The notes beneath the pieces were generated by a model that saw only the letters and a list, made by a program, of their open reading frames with translations, was not told the origin of the DNA and ran no database searches. Shown one piece after another: positions 37,159 to 46,390 of a stretch of 49,248 nucleotides of DNA; position 1 is the stretch's first letter, and each line of letters starts with the position of its first letter. Both the position numbers and the translations under genes were made by a program. Source of the DNA: Solimicrobium sp. (GTDB lineage: Bacteria; Pseudomonadota; Gammaproteobacteria; Burkholderiales; Burkholderiaceae_D); contig JAJNBE010000024.1 of NCBI GenBank assembly GCA_021155915.1, positions 1 through 49,248 of the forward strand, in the 5' to 3' direction.

Positions 37159-39336
37159 TCACAACTCGTCAAAGTGCTTTTCTATTGATGATTCTAAATT
37201 AGTCATCACAGAATTTTTTCCACTTTCAGGAATGGGTGCCACTTTACATGAAACCTTCAGCATCCCACTTTTTTTAACTACACCAGGTTGGGAATTTGAT
37301 TTTATTTCACTGTTCAGCTGGTCCGTGGTGAAGAGTAATGCTGGATCCAGCTTCTTTAATATATTCCTGGCTTGCGTTCGAGAAGCCTCATCATTATTAC
37401 CGTCATCTGCAGCAATCTTATAATATCTAATAGCTTTCAATTTCGTCTTCTCATCAATAAAATAGCTTCCCATACGCTTTAAATATATATCACCTATGTA
37501 TAGAGCCAGCTCACGATGCTTATTGATAATCATTTTATAAAACTTAATTGCCCTATTTTCTTCATATAATTTTTTGGGCGAATTAAGTAATATCTTTTGG
37601 GAGCTAGTGAAATACTTATCTCCGAGCTCTTTTGCAGCATTTATATGGCCCATTTCAGCCGCCTTTTCGTACCATTTATTAATCATTATTTGTCGGTCCG
37701 CGCCTAAGATTCTTTTTTCAGGATAATCAAATGCATAATCTTGAGAATAAAATTTTCCCAGTTCATAGCAAGCTTCTGGAATTCCTCCATCGGCAGCTAT
37801 TTTCAGATTGGTATAAAAAAGCTCGCAATCCTTGTAAAAACTTGCTTGCTTAGGCTTCCGCTTATTATGTAAGACGATTTCGTTGCCGGTTGACAGATGA
37901 GAAAGCAAAGGGTGTAGCCACATTGCAACCCAATAGGCGGCTTCCGGATATTCAGGCCCGGCAGCGTATCGAAAATATTGTGCAGCAAGCCCCAGTTCCC
38001 CGTATTCGCTAAGACAAAATTGTCCGTAACGAAACGCCGCGTAGGGGTATTCTTCCCCTGAGGCCACTAAAGATAATAGTTCTAAAGCTTGACTCAAATC
38101 TGGATCAACGACTATTCCGTCTTCATAAATCCGTCCCAACGCGTAGATTGCGTCACGTAGCCCCCGATCCGCAGCATAAGTTAAGTATTTAATAGCGTCG
38201 CTACACAGTTCCGGGTCCTGATGAGCCGTAGGGCTTTCTGAATATGCCGGGTCCAGTAGAAGTAACCCCACCATATATGCTGCCTTTACATTACCCCAAT
38301 CAGCTGACAGCTTAAAATACTCAATTGCTACTGATTCATTCTTAGCAATTTCTAACTCTTTATTTCCAGAAAAATATAATTTACCGAGCCAATAAAGAGC
38401 TTTTGAAGAAGGTGGATTTGCTGTGGCAGCATTCAAGAAAAACTTAAAAGCCTTATACAGACTTACATCAATATTAAGGTCAGCATTTCCCTGAAGATAG
38501 CATTTAGCAAGCTTATACGACGCAGAGTGGACATTTGCTTGAGCCGCTTGCTCATAATAACGCCGAGCTATTACAAAGGATCCCCGCAGCTCTTCAATAA
38601 CACCTAGGTGGTACTCAACTTTGGCTTTATTCACTGGACTTCCATTTGTTAATTCTTGTTCCAAGAACTCCTGCGCACTATCAATAGTACTTAAATGTTT
38701 GCAACATACATTGACTTGTCCAATACCTCGTCCTTCTAAAAACAGCTGGTTTCTAAATTCCATTGAACGTTCACACCCCATTTCCGTCGCCATAGCGAAA
38801 CAAAGCGCGGCTTTAACATCTTGATTCAAATTGCGATGTATTTTGCCCAGGACGTGCGTTATGGATCTAAGAGCAATTGCCTCTGGTATCGAGTCAGAAG
38901 TAAATTGCAACTCCTCTGGTAATAAAGAAAACTGTGAATCAGAAAATATTGCCTCATCAACACAACCTATAAAATTGCCGTTGCTCCTTATTTTCGTCCT
39001 AATTATTACCTCTGTGAGATCCTCGATAGCCTCGAACGAGATACCAGAGGCACGCTCATAAATAGCATTAATTGTCTTGACTCCAATTCGAATATATTCG
39101 GCCGAGTCCAAAAGAAAATGGAATTGTTCCGGCAACAATGCCATTTTTTTATAGAACAACCCGTCAGCAATTCTACGGACATACTCGAGGTTGCCCATTA
39201 TAATGGAATCAAAAAGTGAGACTGGATCCGCTTTGAACCGGGCAATTCTTTCCGATCTATTTAGTGGGTACAGAGAACATGTCGTGCTAGCAAGCTCGTA
39301 ATTAACAGATTTTTTAGGACGCGATACTGATTCCAT
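37159..39336 (-). CDS. Sel1-like (TPR-type) repeat protein
   Basis: The 725-residue protein carries a long run of Sel1-like repeats (about 225-660), recognisable as A(x)YxLGxLYxxG(x)-A(x)xYxxAAxxG: KVEYHLGVIEELRGSFVIARRYYEQAAQANVHSASYKLAKCYLQG, ALYWLGKLYFSGN, AIYALGRIYEDG, ACYELGKFYSQ, IRYYKIAADDG. The first 200 residues are helical and unassigned. ATG 39336 is chosen because AGAAGGAG lies just before it; an upstream start at 39372 adds 12 residues. It has no signal peptide. Sel1 proteins act as protein-binding scaffolds, and in Legionella and Coxiella relatives several influence host interaction. That role is an inference here. The gene is single and divergent from the phosphopantetheinyl transferase. 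Confidence 0.85.
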   Translation of the reverse strand: MESVSRPKKSVNYELASTTCSLYPLNRSERIARFKADPVSLFDSIIMGNLEYVRRIADGLFYKKMALLPEQFHFLLDSAEYIRIGVKTINAIYERASGISFEAIEDLTEVIIRTKIRSNGNFIGCVDEAIFSDSQFSLLPEELQFTSDSIPEAIALRSITHVLGKIHRNLNQDVKAALCFAMATEMGCERSMEFRNQLFLEGRGIGQVNVCCKHLSTIDSAQEFLEQELTNGSPVNKAKVEYHLGVIEELRGSFVIARRYYEQAAQANVHSASYKLAKCYLQGNADLNIDVSLYKAFKFFLNAATANPPSSKALYWLGKLYFSGNKELEIAKNESVAIEYFKLSADWGNVKAAYMVGLLLLDPAYSESPTAHQDPELCSDAIKYLTYAADRGLRDAIYALGRIYEDGIVVDPDLSQALELLSLVASGEEYPYAAFRYGQFCLSEYGELGLAAQYFRYAAGPEYPEAAYWVAMWLHPLLSHLSTGNEIVLHNKRKPKQASFYKDCELFYTNLKIAADGGIPEACYELGKFYSQDYAFDYPEKRILGADRQIMINKWYEKAAEMGHINAAKELGDKYFTSSQKILLNSPKKLYEENRAIKFYKMIINKHRELALYIGDIYLKRMGSYFIDEKTKLKAIRYYKIAADDGNNDEASRTQARNILKKLDPALLFTTDQLNSEIKSNSQPGVVKKSGMLKVSCKVAPIPESGKNSVMTNLESSIEKHFDEL

Positions 39337-39528
39337 TATTTCTCCTTCTCTTTTGCAAACATAAGTTTTCACATTTATGGGCAGTATCTCGCATAAATAA
39401 TGAGCACACTATTGTGGACTTCCACATTAGGCTGAGTTAAAACTTAGTCAAAATTGAGAATTAATGTTAAATTAGCAAAAATATGCAGAGCCCAGGAAAC
39501 TTTGCAGATAACTAAACAGGAACAAGCG

Positions 39529-40359
39529 GTGTCATCCAAGCAAAAATTTCAATTAAAATTGCTAGATAAACAAGAGACACATCTCTGGCTCGTTGAAACA
39601 GCTAATCTGCCTGACACTTTTGACAGCCAACTGCTGTTAAAGCTCAGTCCATCAGAAAAAAAACACTTCAATACTTTACATATTCCGACCGTTAAACGTG
39701 AATACTTAATTACTCGAGCTCTTATACGAAGCGCCTTGTCCTATTATGCAGATGTTACGCCATTAGATTGGGAATTCGTCACCAATAAGTACGGATGTCC
39801 GCGGCTAGCACAACGATTTTCTAAATTGCAGTTAGCCTTCAACATCACACACAGCAATGGTGCTGTGGCTTGCCTAATCGCTCGTGGATATAATGTTGGA
39901 CTGGATATTGAACAAATATCCAGAAAAACAAACTTTTCTGATTTTGCTGAAATGGTACTTTCTCCTTACGAGCAAGCTACTTTAAATTCTCAACAAATTG
40001 GAAGTGCCAAATACGATTTTGATTTTTTGCATTATTGGACGCTCAAAGAAGCCTATTCTAAAGCGCTTGGATTAGGACTTTCGATACCATTTACCCATAT
40101 TATTTGCACCTTCGGCCCAGAGAAACCAGACGAATTATCCCAATTAGTAGGATATACTCAATTAAACAAAGACAATTGGCAATTTTTGCAAACTCCCATA
40201 CTGAACAATCATCTTTTAGCAATAGCGATCCGAAAACTAACTGCTGAACCTGTTCCGGTTCGCCTTTTCAACTGCGAACCTGGATTTGATAAAGTTCATC
40301 CAGAACTTTACTTTCTGAAGGGCTCGGAACACATCCCTCGAGTATTTGTCAAGCAATGA
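39529..40359 (+). CDS. 4'-phosphopantetheinyl transferase, Sfp type
   Basis: The 276-residue protein is a Sfp/EntD-like transferase that moves phosphopantetheine from CoA to carrier-protein serines. Magnesium and CoA motifs are present: FNITHSNGAVACLI, VGLDIEQISRKT and the WTLKEAYSKALGLGL signature. The frame is open from a TTG at 39454; I prefer GTG 39529, preceded by CAGGA at a normal distance, which leaves a family-like start (VSSKQKFQLKLLDKQETHLWLV). The 40-residue C-terminal extension is unassigned. No polyketide, nonribosomal-peptide or carrier-protein gene is in the window, so its target is unknown. Confidence 0.88.
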   Translation: MSSKQKFQLKLLDKQETHLWLVETANLPDTFDSQLLLKLSPSEKKHFNTLHIPTVKREYLITRALIRSALSYYADVTPLDWEFVTNKYGCPRLAQRFSKLQLAFNITHSNGAVACLIARGYNVGLDIEQISRKTNFSDFAEMVLSPYEQATLNSQQIGSAKYDFDFLHYWTLKEAYSKALGLGLSIPFTHIICTFGPEKPDELSQLVGYTQLNKDNWQFLQTPILNNHLLAIAIRKLTAEPVPVRLFNCEPGFDKVHPELYFLKGSEHIPRVFVKQ

Positions 40360-41173
40360 TGCAAAAATATGTCAAAGTTTTTCGATCAAGATTGCGGGCA
40401 CTACTAGTTTCGTATTTGGCTCACGCACTAAGTGGAGTAAGTGGGGAGAGTATGGGTGACGGCAGAATAGACTTTTCAATTTTTATGGAACACCTCTAAC
40501 ATTTACATAATGATAGTGATATATGTTTGGAAATATATTTTCAGGAGGCCCAGATAGTTCTCTGGTTATCATCGAGAGGCCGACGTAAACAGTTTTACAA
40601 TACTTCACCAGGCATTACATCAAGTGATAATTTCACTTATAGACAACCTACTGCGTAACCAATTTACTATACTCATTTAGCTTAAACTGCTTGGACTCCG
40701 ATTTTCATTCTGCCAAATAGAAACATCTGCGAGTTTTGCGATCAGTTCATTCTTGTAACCGGCAGCACATTCTTTAGATATGTTCCACGGAATATTCAGG
40801 GAGCAGAAAAAGGCCGGGCAATTTTCGGAACTTGTTTATGGGTACACCGAATGGGCAAGATGGGATCCAAATTATTCCCGTATCTGACATTAAAGCGAAA
40901 GATGAATTCATCAACCGGGATTGCGAATAAAATAACTAAAGATGCCGCTCTTCAATTATCAGCACTAAGAAAGTACAGCATGAATTTGACCGGGACCACT
41001 GCAACAATCGCACTTTTGTTAAGCACTCTTTTACCAAACTTAACTAATTTAGAAGAATAACCCCCCGTTATGACAAACTTGCTTCCTGACTCAAATCGTT
41101 TGTCGAGATCGCGCGTCTATGATTTGGTTAAGATAAATGTCTACACATACAAAGATCAGCCCTCTAAACCCAT
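40360..41173. other. Long gene-free stretch with possible gene remnants
   Basis: About 0.8 kb has no gene I can support. The minus strand is open from about 40832 to a TAA at 40682-40684 (about 50 codons; IPWNISKECAAGYKNEL, then ADVSIWQNENRSP) without a start codon, perhaps a decayed gene. A plus-strand frame at 40851-41060 lacks a ribosome site and family features. The stretch separates the transferase from the end of the PrpF operon. Confidence 0.4.
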
Positions 41174-42364
41174 TTATTCAACAACGCTTATATTGGCCCT
41201 GTTTTCTTTGGCAATCCGATCCTTCAACTTATCTTTATCAATTCGGTTTTTCAAGTCTTCCGTGACAGGAACATAGACCACACCCGCGGAAAGCGGCCGT
41301 GCAGTGCGTATAAAAGAAGCCAGAGGGAAATCTATTTTGTCGTTCACATAATCGTAGGTAACTGCCGTTATAATAGTCCCGGAAACATGCTCAATAACAA
41401 TTTCGCTATCTGATCGTACGTGTGTATGCATATCAACGGACTTCAGATCAGCATATTGATTGGCAACGGAGCCGCGAATTAAGCAGGCAGCAGCTAAACA
41501 GAGACCGCCAGAGACCGCATGGGCATCATGACAATCAAAGGGCGTAAAATAACGTGATGTTATCGTGCCGCCGTGTTTTGCAGCAGCAACCATACATATT
41601 TTTGGATTGATTTTTCCCGTAACATCCCCCAGCCCCATTTTCTTTGCCGCTGCCTGGCGCACGGTTTCTAATTTTTCCATAAAATCTTTGTCATTATCTA
41701 ATGACTCTTTAGATTCGTACCCTGTTTTTCCAATATGTTTTGCATTAATAATTACCATGGGTACAGCAACATCCACGCAACTAACGGAAATTCCCTCAAT
41801 ATCATCTACAACATTGCCCGTTGGCAGCAGTTTTTTTGTTTTTGAACCAACTGCATCAAGAAATGTAAGTTTGACAGGAGCGCCGGTTCCCGGGACACCA
41901 TCAATGGTGGTACTCCCCTCATAAGTGATTTCACCCTGTGGGGTCTGAACGGTTGACTCCATTACTACACCAGTATTTTCATTAAAAATTTTAACGATAG
42001 TTTCAGGTTGAGTGGCTTTCACCAGTCCTTGTTCAATGGCAAATGGCGCAACGGCAGACAGCATGTTGCCGCAATTTAATGTTGTTTCAACAATAGATTT
42101 TTTAAGGTGTACCTGGCATAACAGATAATCTACGTCTATTCCCGGAATTGAAGAGCGTCCTACAATGACCACTTTGCTGGAAAGAGAATTCCCGCCCCCG
42201 ATCCCATCAATTTGCCTTCCATCCGGAGAAGGCGAGCCCATAGCACGCAGAATAATATCGTCGCGCAGCTTTTCACTGGAAGGAAGATCATTTTTTAAAA
42301 AACAGGGGCCCTTCGAGGTGCCGCCACGATATAACATAAAAGGAATTTTCACTAGACCAAGCAT
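41174..42364 (-). CDS. PrpF-family isomerase A (oxalomesaconate/methylaconitate isomerase-like)
   Basis: The 396-residue protein belongs to the PrpF family (diaminopimelate-epimerase fold), which includes 2-methylaconitate isomerase PrpF, GalD (4-oxalomesaconate tautomerase) and E. coli YbhH. Hallmarks are KIPFMLYRGGTSKGPCFL (N-terminus), QIDGIGGGNSLSSKVVIV, the catalytic-cysteine region LNCGNMLSAVAPFAIE, LLPTGNVVDDIEG and FDCHDAHAVSGGLCLAAACL. I start it at ATG 42364, two bases after the transporter stop; upstream codons lie inside the transporter gene. The RGGTSKGP form and size resemble GalD/YbhH more than propionate-pathway PrpF, and no prpB, prpC or acnD is nearby. It is the last gene of a four-gene unit. 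Confidence 0.88.
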   Translation of the reverse strand: MLGLVKIPFMLYRGGTSKGPCFLKNDLPSSEKLRDDIILRAMGSPSPDGRQIDGIGGGNSLSSKVVIVGRSSIPGIDVDYLLCQVHLKKSIVETTLNCGNMLSAVAPFAIEQGLVKATQPETIVKIFNENTGVVMESTVQTPQGEITYEGSTTIDGVPGTGAPVKLTFLDAVGSKTKKLLPTGNVVDDIEGISVSCVDVAVPMVIINAKHIGKTGYESKESLDNDKDFMEKLETVRQAAAKKMGLGDVTGKINPKICMVAAAKHGGTITSRYFTPFDCHDAHAVSGGLCLAAACLIRGSVANQYADLKSVDMHTHVRSDSEIVIEHVSGTIITAVTYDYVNDKIDFPLASFIRTARPLSAGVVYVPVTEDLKNRIDKDKLKDRIAKENRANISVVE

Positions 42365-42366
42365 AG

Positions 42367-43287
42367 TTACTTCACTTTCTTTAGAGGTTGGATTGGTTTG
42401 CACAGCGTGAGATAAGCACCTGCAAAAATTAACAGACCACCCATTACAGATTGCGTATCAGGGGTTAAGGAAAAAAACATGTAATCTAATAGAGCTGAAA
42501 AGATCACTGAGAAATAAATAAGCGGTGAAAGAGAAGAAGGGCTTTGCGCCTTTTTATATGCTTTGCAACGAAAGTATTGATTTATCAGACTGAACAACCC
42601 TACTGAAAATAAGCAAATAAAGAAAGGAAACTCAAATGAGCTGATTTTAATTGAAGTGTTATCAGAAAAAAATACATATGACAGAAATGCGAAAAAACTG
42701 GTGAACAAGTAAAGATAAAACATTATAACTAAGCTGTCTTCTTTTTTAGAAGAGATATAAAGGGTTAACTGCGAAACTGAAAATGCAACTCCGGATAATA
42801 ACCCGTACATGGTATATTTATTTATTGCCCCTTTCTGAAGGTGAAAAATAAGTATTACCCCGACAGCCCCAACAAGAAGGCCTGCCCATTCTTTTACTAA
42901 AACTTTGTACCGCAAAAGAAATGAAAAAAATGTAGTGATGATAGGGCCTGTATTATAGAGGAGGATTGCTTCCGACAAGGGAAGCCCCTGAATGGCAAAA
43001 AAAAGCAGAAACTGTGAAGAGATTAAAGCGAATGATCTGGTAATACTTAATTTAAACGATGTTGCATTTAATTTAATGGAAGGCTGGAAGATAATTAGTA
43101 AAAAAATAAGTAGCACCAAGGGTACAAAAAATCTGACGAAAACCGTGGCATGAACCCCGATCCCAGACATCGACAGTTTGGCAAAAAAACTTGATAAGGA
43201 CAAACTGAAGACTGCAAGTAACATGCAGGACGAAGGCGATTGCAATTGGAAAGAAACGTGTTTTTGTAAATTGCCAGCTAATTTCAT
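42367..43287 (-). CDS. EamA/DMT-superfamily transporter
   Basis: The 306-residue protein has about ten membrane helices in two EamA halves. The first contains SLSSFFAKLSMSGIGVHATVFVRFF and FFAIQGLPLSEAILLYNTGPIITTFFSFLL, the usual EamA helix 3-4 pattern. The second contains LLSGVAFSVSQLTLYISSK and a C-terminal PLIYFSVIFSALLDYMFFSLTP-VMGGLLIFAGAYL. Starting at ATG 43287 (MKLAGN) avoids overlap with the preceding gene; an ATG at 43329 would overlap it by 20 nt. Such carriers usually export metabolites. It lies between the two PrpF paralogues, two bases from the second, so it probably moves a compound related to their substrate. Confidence 0.87.
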   Translation of the reverse strand: MKLAGNLQKHVSFQLQSPSSCMLLAVFSLSLSSFFAKLSMSGIGVHATVFVRFFVPLVLLIFLLIIFQPSIKLNATSFKLSITRSFALISSQFLLFFAIQGLPLSEAILLYNTGPIITTFFSFLLRYKVLVKEWAGLLVGAVGVILIFHLQKGAINKYTMYGLLSGVAFSVSQLTLYISSKKEDSLVIMFYLYLFTSFFAFLSYVFFSDNTSIKISSFEFPFFICLFSVGLFSLINQYFRCKAYKKAQSPSSLSPLIYFSVIFSALLDYMFFSLTPDTQSVMGGLLIFAGAYLTLCKPIQPLKKVK

Positions 43288-43309
43288 CACTTCATAACCT
43301 TGTGTTGTT

Positions 43310-44398
43310 TTAGTAATATGCAAATCCATTCATAATTTTACGTGCAGTCCTGACAAAACCTGCTTTTTCAATAACTACACTATTCCCTTTTTGTTTTAAA
43401 CTTAAGTTCACCTCAAGCATTCCACTTGGATGCTCAATTCTAAAAAAGTTATTTTTTTGATTATTATGGGGCGCAGATAATTTATTGTTAAGACTTGAGA
43501 AGATTGTTTTCTGGTTTATGCTTGCCGCTGCCAAAGCAATAGCGCCTGTTAAGGGTAATGCGACATGACAGGTAAATGGAATAAAAAATCGCGCACAAAC
43601 ATTTCCACGACTTACAGCAGAGCTGATAATGCATACTTTTGGTAATACGCTTTTATCAGCCGGAGGAAGACCAAGCTTTGCGCAGACTTCTTTTCGGATA
43701 CTGGTTATTTTTTTCAGAAGCTCTTGATGCGTGTTCAATTCCTCTACGCTTTCTTTTCCGGTTAAGTTGAGATCCCGTGCCAAAATAATAGTCACTAATG
43801 TTGCACAATCAATAATAGTACAGGGTGTACCATTAATATTGTCAATATTATTGCCTGTTGGAAAAAGGGAGGAAGTAACAGCTCCCTCAGGTGAGAAGAA
43901 ATTTAAAATCACTGGCGCTGCCGGACCACAAACGCCATTAATCAGTTCATCTCCTTTATAAACAGGAAAACCATCCCTAATTGGAAATACTGATTCCACT
44001 GTTTTTTTGGTATTAAGATTAAATATTTTTATATTTGCATGGCTATCTGTAGCTGGGCGGCTGATTACTCCGCTTTCGATTGCAAACTGGCCAACTGCCG
44101 CAATAATATTCCCACAATTTCCAGACGTATCTAAAATCTGTTTTCCACAATCTCCTTGTATAAATAAATAGCCCACATCATAATCAGGATGAGAGGATTT
44201 TGAAATAATTGCAATTTTATTTAAAAGGGGATCTTCCGAACCTATGCCATTCACCCCACGGGGCTCACCGGCGCCAAGCACCTTTAACAGAATTTGGTCT
44301 CGGTCCAGGGCATTAGATGGTAAGTCTTCCTCGATGAAAAATATCCCTCGAGAGGTGCCGCCTCGCATAATACAGATGGGTAGTTGGTTTTGCTTCAT
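43310..44398 (-). CDS. PrpF-family isomerase B
   Basis: The 362-residue protein is a second PrpF-family member, clearly related to isomerase A but not a recent copy. It shows LPICIMRGGTSRGIFFIEEDLP, GVNGIGSEDPLLNKIAIIS, the cysteine motif GNCGNIIAAVGQFAIE, LFPTGNNIDNINGTPCTIIDCAT and FIPFTCHVALPLTGAIALAAAS. It carries RGGTSRG where A has RGGTSKG, and GSEDPL where A has GGGNSL, so substrate specificity probably differs. The C-terminus ends at FVRTARKIMNGFAYY, without A's lysine-rich tail. It starts 9 nt after the hydroxylase stop and precedes the transporter. Confidence 0.86.
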   Translation of the reverse strand: MKQNQLPICIMRGGTSRGIFFIEEDLPSNALDRDQILLKVLGAGEPRGVNGIGSEDPLLNKIAIISKSSHPDYDVGYLFIQGDCGKQILDTSGNCGNIIAAVGQFAIESGVISRPATDSHANIKIFNLNTKKTVESVFPIRDGFPVYKGDELINGVCGPAAPVILNFFSPEGAVTSSLFPTGNNIDNINGTPCTIIDCATLVTIILARDLNLTGKESVEELNTHQELLKKITSIRKEVCAKLGLPPADKSVLPKVCIISSAVSRGNVCARFFIPFTCHVALPLTGAIALAAASINQKTIFSSLNNKLSAPHNNQKNNFFRIEHPSGMLEVNLSLKQKGNSVVIEKAGFVRTARKIMNGFAYY

Positions 44399-44407
44399 TA
44401 TTTCTAC

Positions 44408-45208
44408 CTAATAGGGCAGTCTTGAATAAAAAGGCTTTAACAACAAGCTTAATAAACTTGCGTCGTTACATTTTCCAACTCCAAATATTGGATTTTCTAC
44501 TTTATAGATTGAGTCTGTGCTAACAGTCCGGAATATTCTGTCCCACCATGAAAAAATGAATCCATAATTAGAATGAATATAGGGCATTTTATTGCAGTGG
44601 TGAACTACATGAAAAGCAGGAAGCGTAAAGATATAACACAAATATTTCTCAATTTTAGTGTTTAAATAAATATTCGAATGATGAAAAAGACCATTGCAAA
44701 AACTAATAAGTTCAATGAAGAAAATCTCTTGGGGGCTTATATTGAATAAGACAATAACCGATAGTTTAAATGGCAATATTAATAGTTTTTCGCCAAAATG
44801 CTGTCTGAACCCCGTAGATATATCAACTTTTTGATCAAGATGATGTACCACATGAAATTTCCATAAAAACTTAACTTTATGCGAAAGAAAATGTGTGAAG
44901 TAATTCATGAAATCAAATACAATAAGTCCCGTCAGAAAATGAATAACAGAGTTTTGACTGTTAAACAAAAACCGGTAGGAATTTATGGGAAGGTTATGAA
45001 GGATGGGAACGATAAAAAACGGGATAAAGATCAGCCTGTAAGTAAAGCCAATACCCATATTTCTAAAGATCCTTTTTATTGCCGAGCGTTTATCTAAGAT
45101 TTTTTCTACGTTAGAAAATGATCTTTTAAAAATTATTTCCCCAAGAATAATGACAAGGAAAAATGTAAAGGAAATCATAAAGGAAAGTGTCATAATTTTT
45201 GCAAGCAT
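44408..45208 (-). CDS. Fatty-acid-hydroxylase / sterol-desaturase-like membrane enzyme
   Basis: The 266-residue membrane protein has the diiron histidine clusters of the fatty acid hydroxylase superfamily: HFLSH (HxxxH), HVVHH (HxxHH) with HLDQKVDISTGFRQHF, GLFHHSN, and AFHVVHHCNKMPYIHSNYG near the C-terminus. Four or more hydrophobic segments surround them. Family members hydroxylate or desaturate lipids, sterols or carotenoids; the substrate here is unknown. GGAGG precedes two adjacent ATGs, and the second (45208) is at the better distance. It is the first gene of the unit with the two PrpF-like isomerases and the transporter. Confidence 0.87.
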   Translation of the reverse strand: MLAKIMTLSFMISFTFFLVIILGEIIFKRSFSNVEKILDKRSAIKRIFRNMGIGFTYRLIFIPFFIVPILHNLPINSYRFLFNSQNSVIHFLTGLIVFDFMNYFTHFLSHKVKFLWKFHVVHHLDQKVDISTGFRQHFGEKLLILPFKLSVIVLFNISPQEIFFIELISFCNGLFHHSNIYLNTKIEKYLCYIFTLPAFHVVHHCNKMPYIHSNYGFIFSWWDRIFRTVSTDSIYKVENPIFGVGKCNDASLLSLLLKPFYSRLPY

Positions 45209-45509
45209 CATACCCTCCAAGCTTTTCTTATTATTAAATAACTATTTTTATATTTTTATTCATTAGTTTTCTGATAAAAATCGAATAAATTAAATTGGTT
45301 AGAGACGGGTGCAGATTTAGAAATGTAGTCATCGGTCTGAAATGCGCATGAAATCTCAGTTTTCTTCAAAAACGTAGACCGATATAATCTTTAATTAAGT
45401 GTAGAGCGAGGCTTTCAATTGGAATTCATTTTTAATAATAGCGGTCAGTACGTAAGTCGAGATAGCGCATCAGATTTTTGTCTCCACGGCATTCTCGCTA
45501 TTGTCCAAA

Positions 45510-45663
45510 ATGTATGATACACAAATGCTGCTTAATCCATTTGAAGAACAGTTCAACCTGCCAAAGACTTTTGTACAAGGCCGAAATTGTTGTTAGCAGC
45601 GTAGTATTATTAGAACACCAAAATCATCCCGGTATCAGCGTCTTTGAAACGAATACGACGTAG
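45510..45663 (+). pseudogene. Frameshifted ORF remnant, possibly mobile-element associated
   Basis: ATG 45510 encodes MYDTQMLLNPFEEQFNLPKT..., then a frameshift leads to KAEIVVSSVVLLEHQNHPGISVFETN. The YDTQMLLNPFEEQF opening is one I recall from short ORFs linked with insertion sequences in several phyla. I cannot name the family with certainty. Confidence 0.4.
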
Positions 45664-45991
45664 ATATTCCGGATATTCCTTCGCCTTATATACCCTGAGC
45701 CATTCAAGATTCAGGACGCTAAACGAAATCCTGAATGGCGATCGATATATTTTGCCAATATTAATATGATGGACTTCGAAACAATATTATCTTCATTCAC
45801 TCTTTTTTTCATCATACAAAGGTATGGAATTTAGTTTTTTTTAATATTTACAAATTGAATAAAATAATCAATTTTGTAGACGATATGCCGCAAAATCTTC
45901 TCCCGCAAGAAGGGACGCACTAGACTTCTTGCATAACCTATATTAATGGTTAGAATTCACTAGAATTCAAAAGGACTTTAAGAGATAAACT

Positions 45992-46185
45992 ACAAGGTTA
46001 AAAGAAGATTTTCGTCGGGTAGCAGAGATTAAAAGGTCGACTTTCAGCAAGATGATTGCAATTCTTTTAGCAAGATGATTGCAATTTTAAAAGAGGCGGA
46101 AACAAAGAAGAAATCATCAGCAGGTAAGCCGAATAGTCTGAAAATGGAAGACCGATTACTTATGGTGCTGGAATATATGTCCTAG
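45992..46185 (+). pseudogene. IS5-family transposase N-terminal fragment
   Basis: The plus strand encodes EDFRRVAEIKRSTFSKMIAIL, then, after a frameshift, FSKMIAILKEAETKKKSSAGKPNSLKMEDRLLMVLEYM and a stop. This is the helix-turn-helix N-terminus of IS5-like DDE transposases common in Rickettsia and other intracellular bacteria. The frameshift is caused by a 23-bp tandem duplication: AGCAAGATGATTGCAATT occurs at 46046-46063 and again at 46069-46086. No DDE domain follows. Confidence 0.75.
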
Positions 46186-46325
46186 CAAAGACTTGATTCG
46201 ACAGACAAGTTGACTAAGTCATGGAATTATTTGCAAATTGCACTTGCAAATGCGAGGCGTCCACGTATGTGCAGAGGCCTCAAACTTGGGCTGTCAAGTT
46301 ATCTGAAGGTACAAATAGAAACAAA

Positions 46326-46358
46326 AAACCCACATCCTCCTGGGAGAAATGCGGGTTT
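46326..46358 (-). terminator. Rho-independent terminator of tRNA-Ser
   Basis: On the minus strand AAACCCGCAT pairs with ATGTGGGTTT through one G-U pair; an inner CTCC-CA-GGAG stem extends it, and a T-run (TTTTTTG) follows. The G-U pairing works only for minus-strand RNA, which supports the direction. It lies about 30 nt past the tRNA 3' end. Confidence 0.85.
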
Positions 46359-46390
46359 CGTATTATCAGGTACTAGTTGAAACATGTTTT

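Larger units (their letters stand above)
45209..46325. other. Intergenic region with mobile-element debris
   Basis: About 1.1 kb has no intact gene. It contains the likely promoter of the hydroxylase operon in very AT-rich DNA near 45215-45300, an ORF remnant at 45510-45663 and an IS5-like transposase fragment at 45992-46185 (both listed). I see nothing definite in the rest. Confidence 0.5.

Noticed and set aside
40851..41060. 69-codon plus-strand frame
   Set aside because: No ribosome site, no family features, and lies in a stretch with apparent gene decay.
41174..44398. Methylcitrate-cycle operon
   Set aside because: PrpF-like proteins are present, but no prpB, prpC, prpD or acnD accompanies them, and there are two divergent paralogues with a transporter instead.
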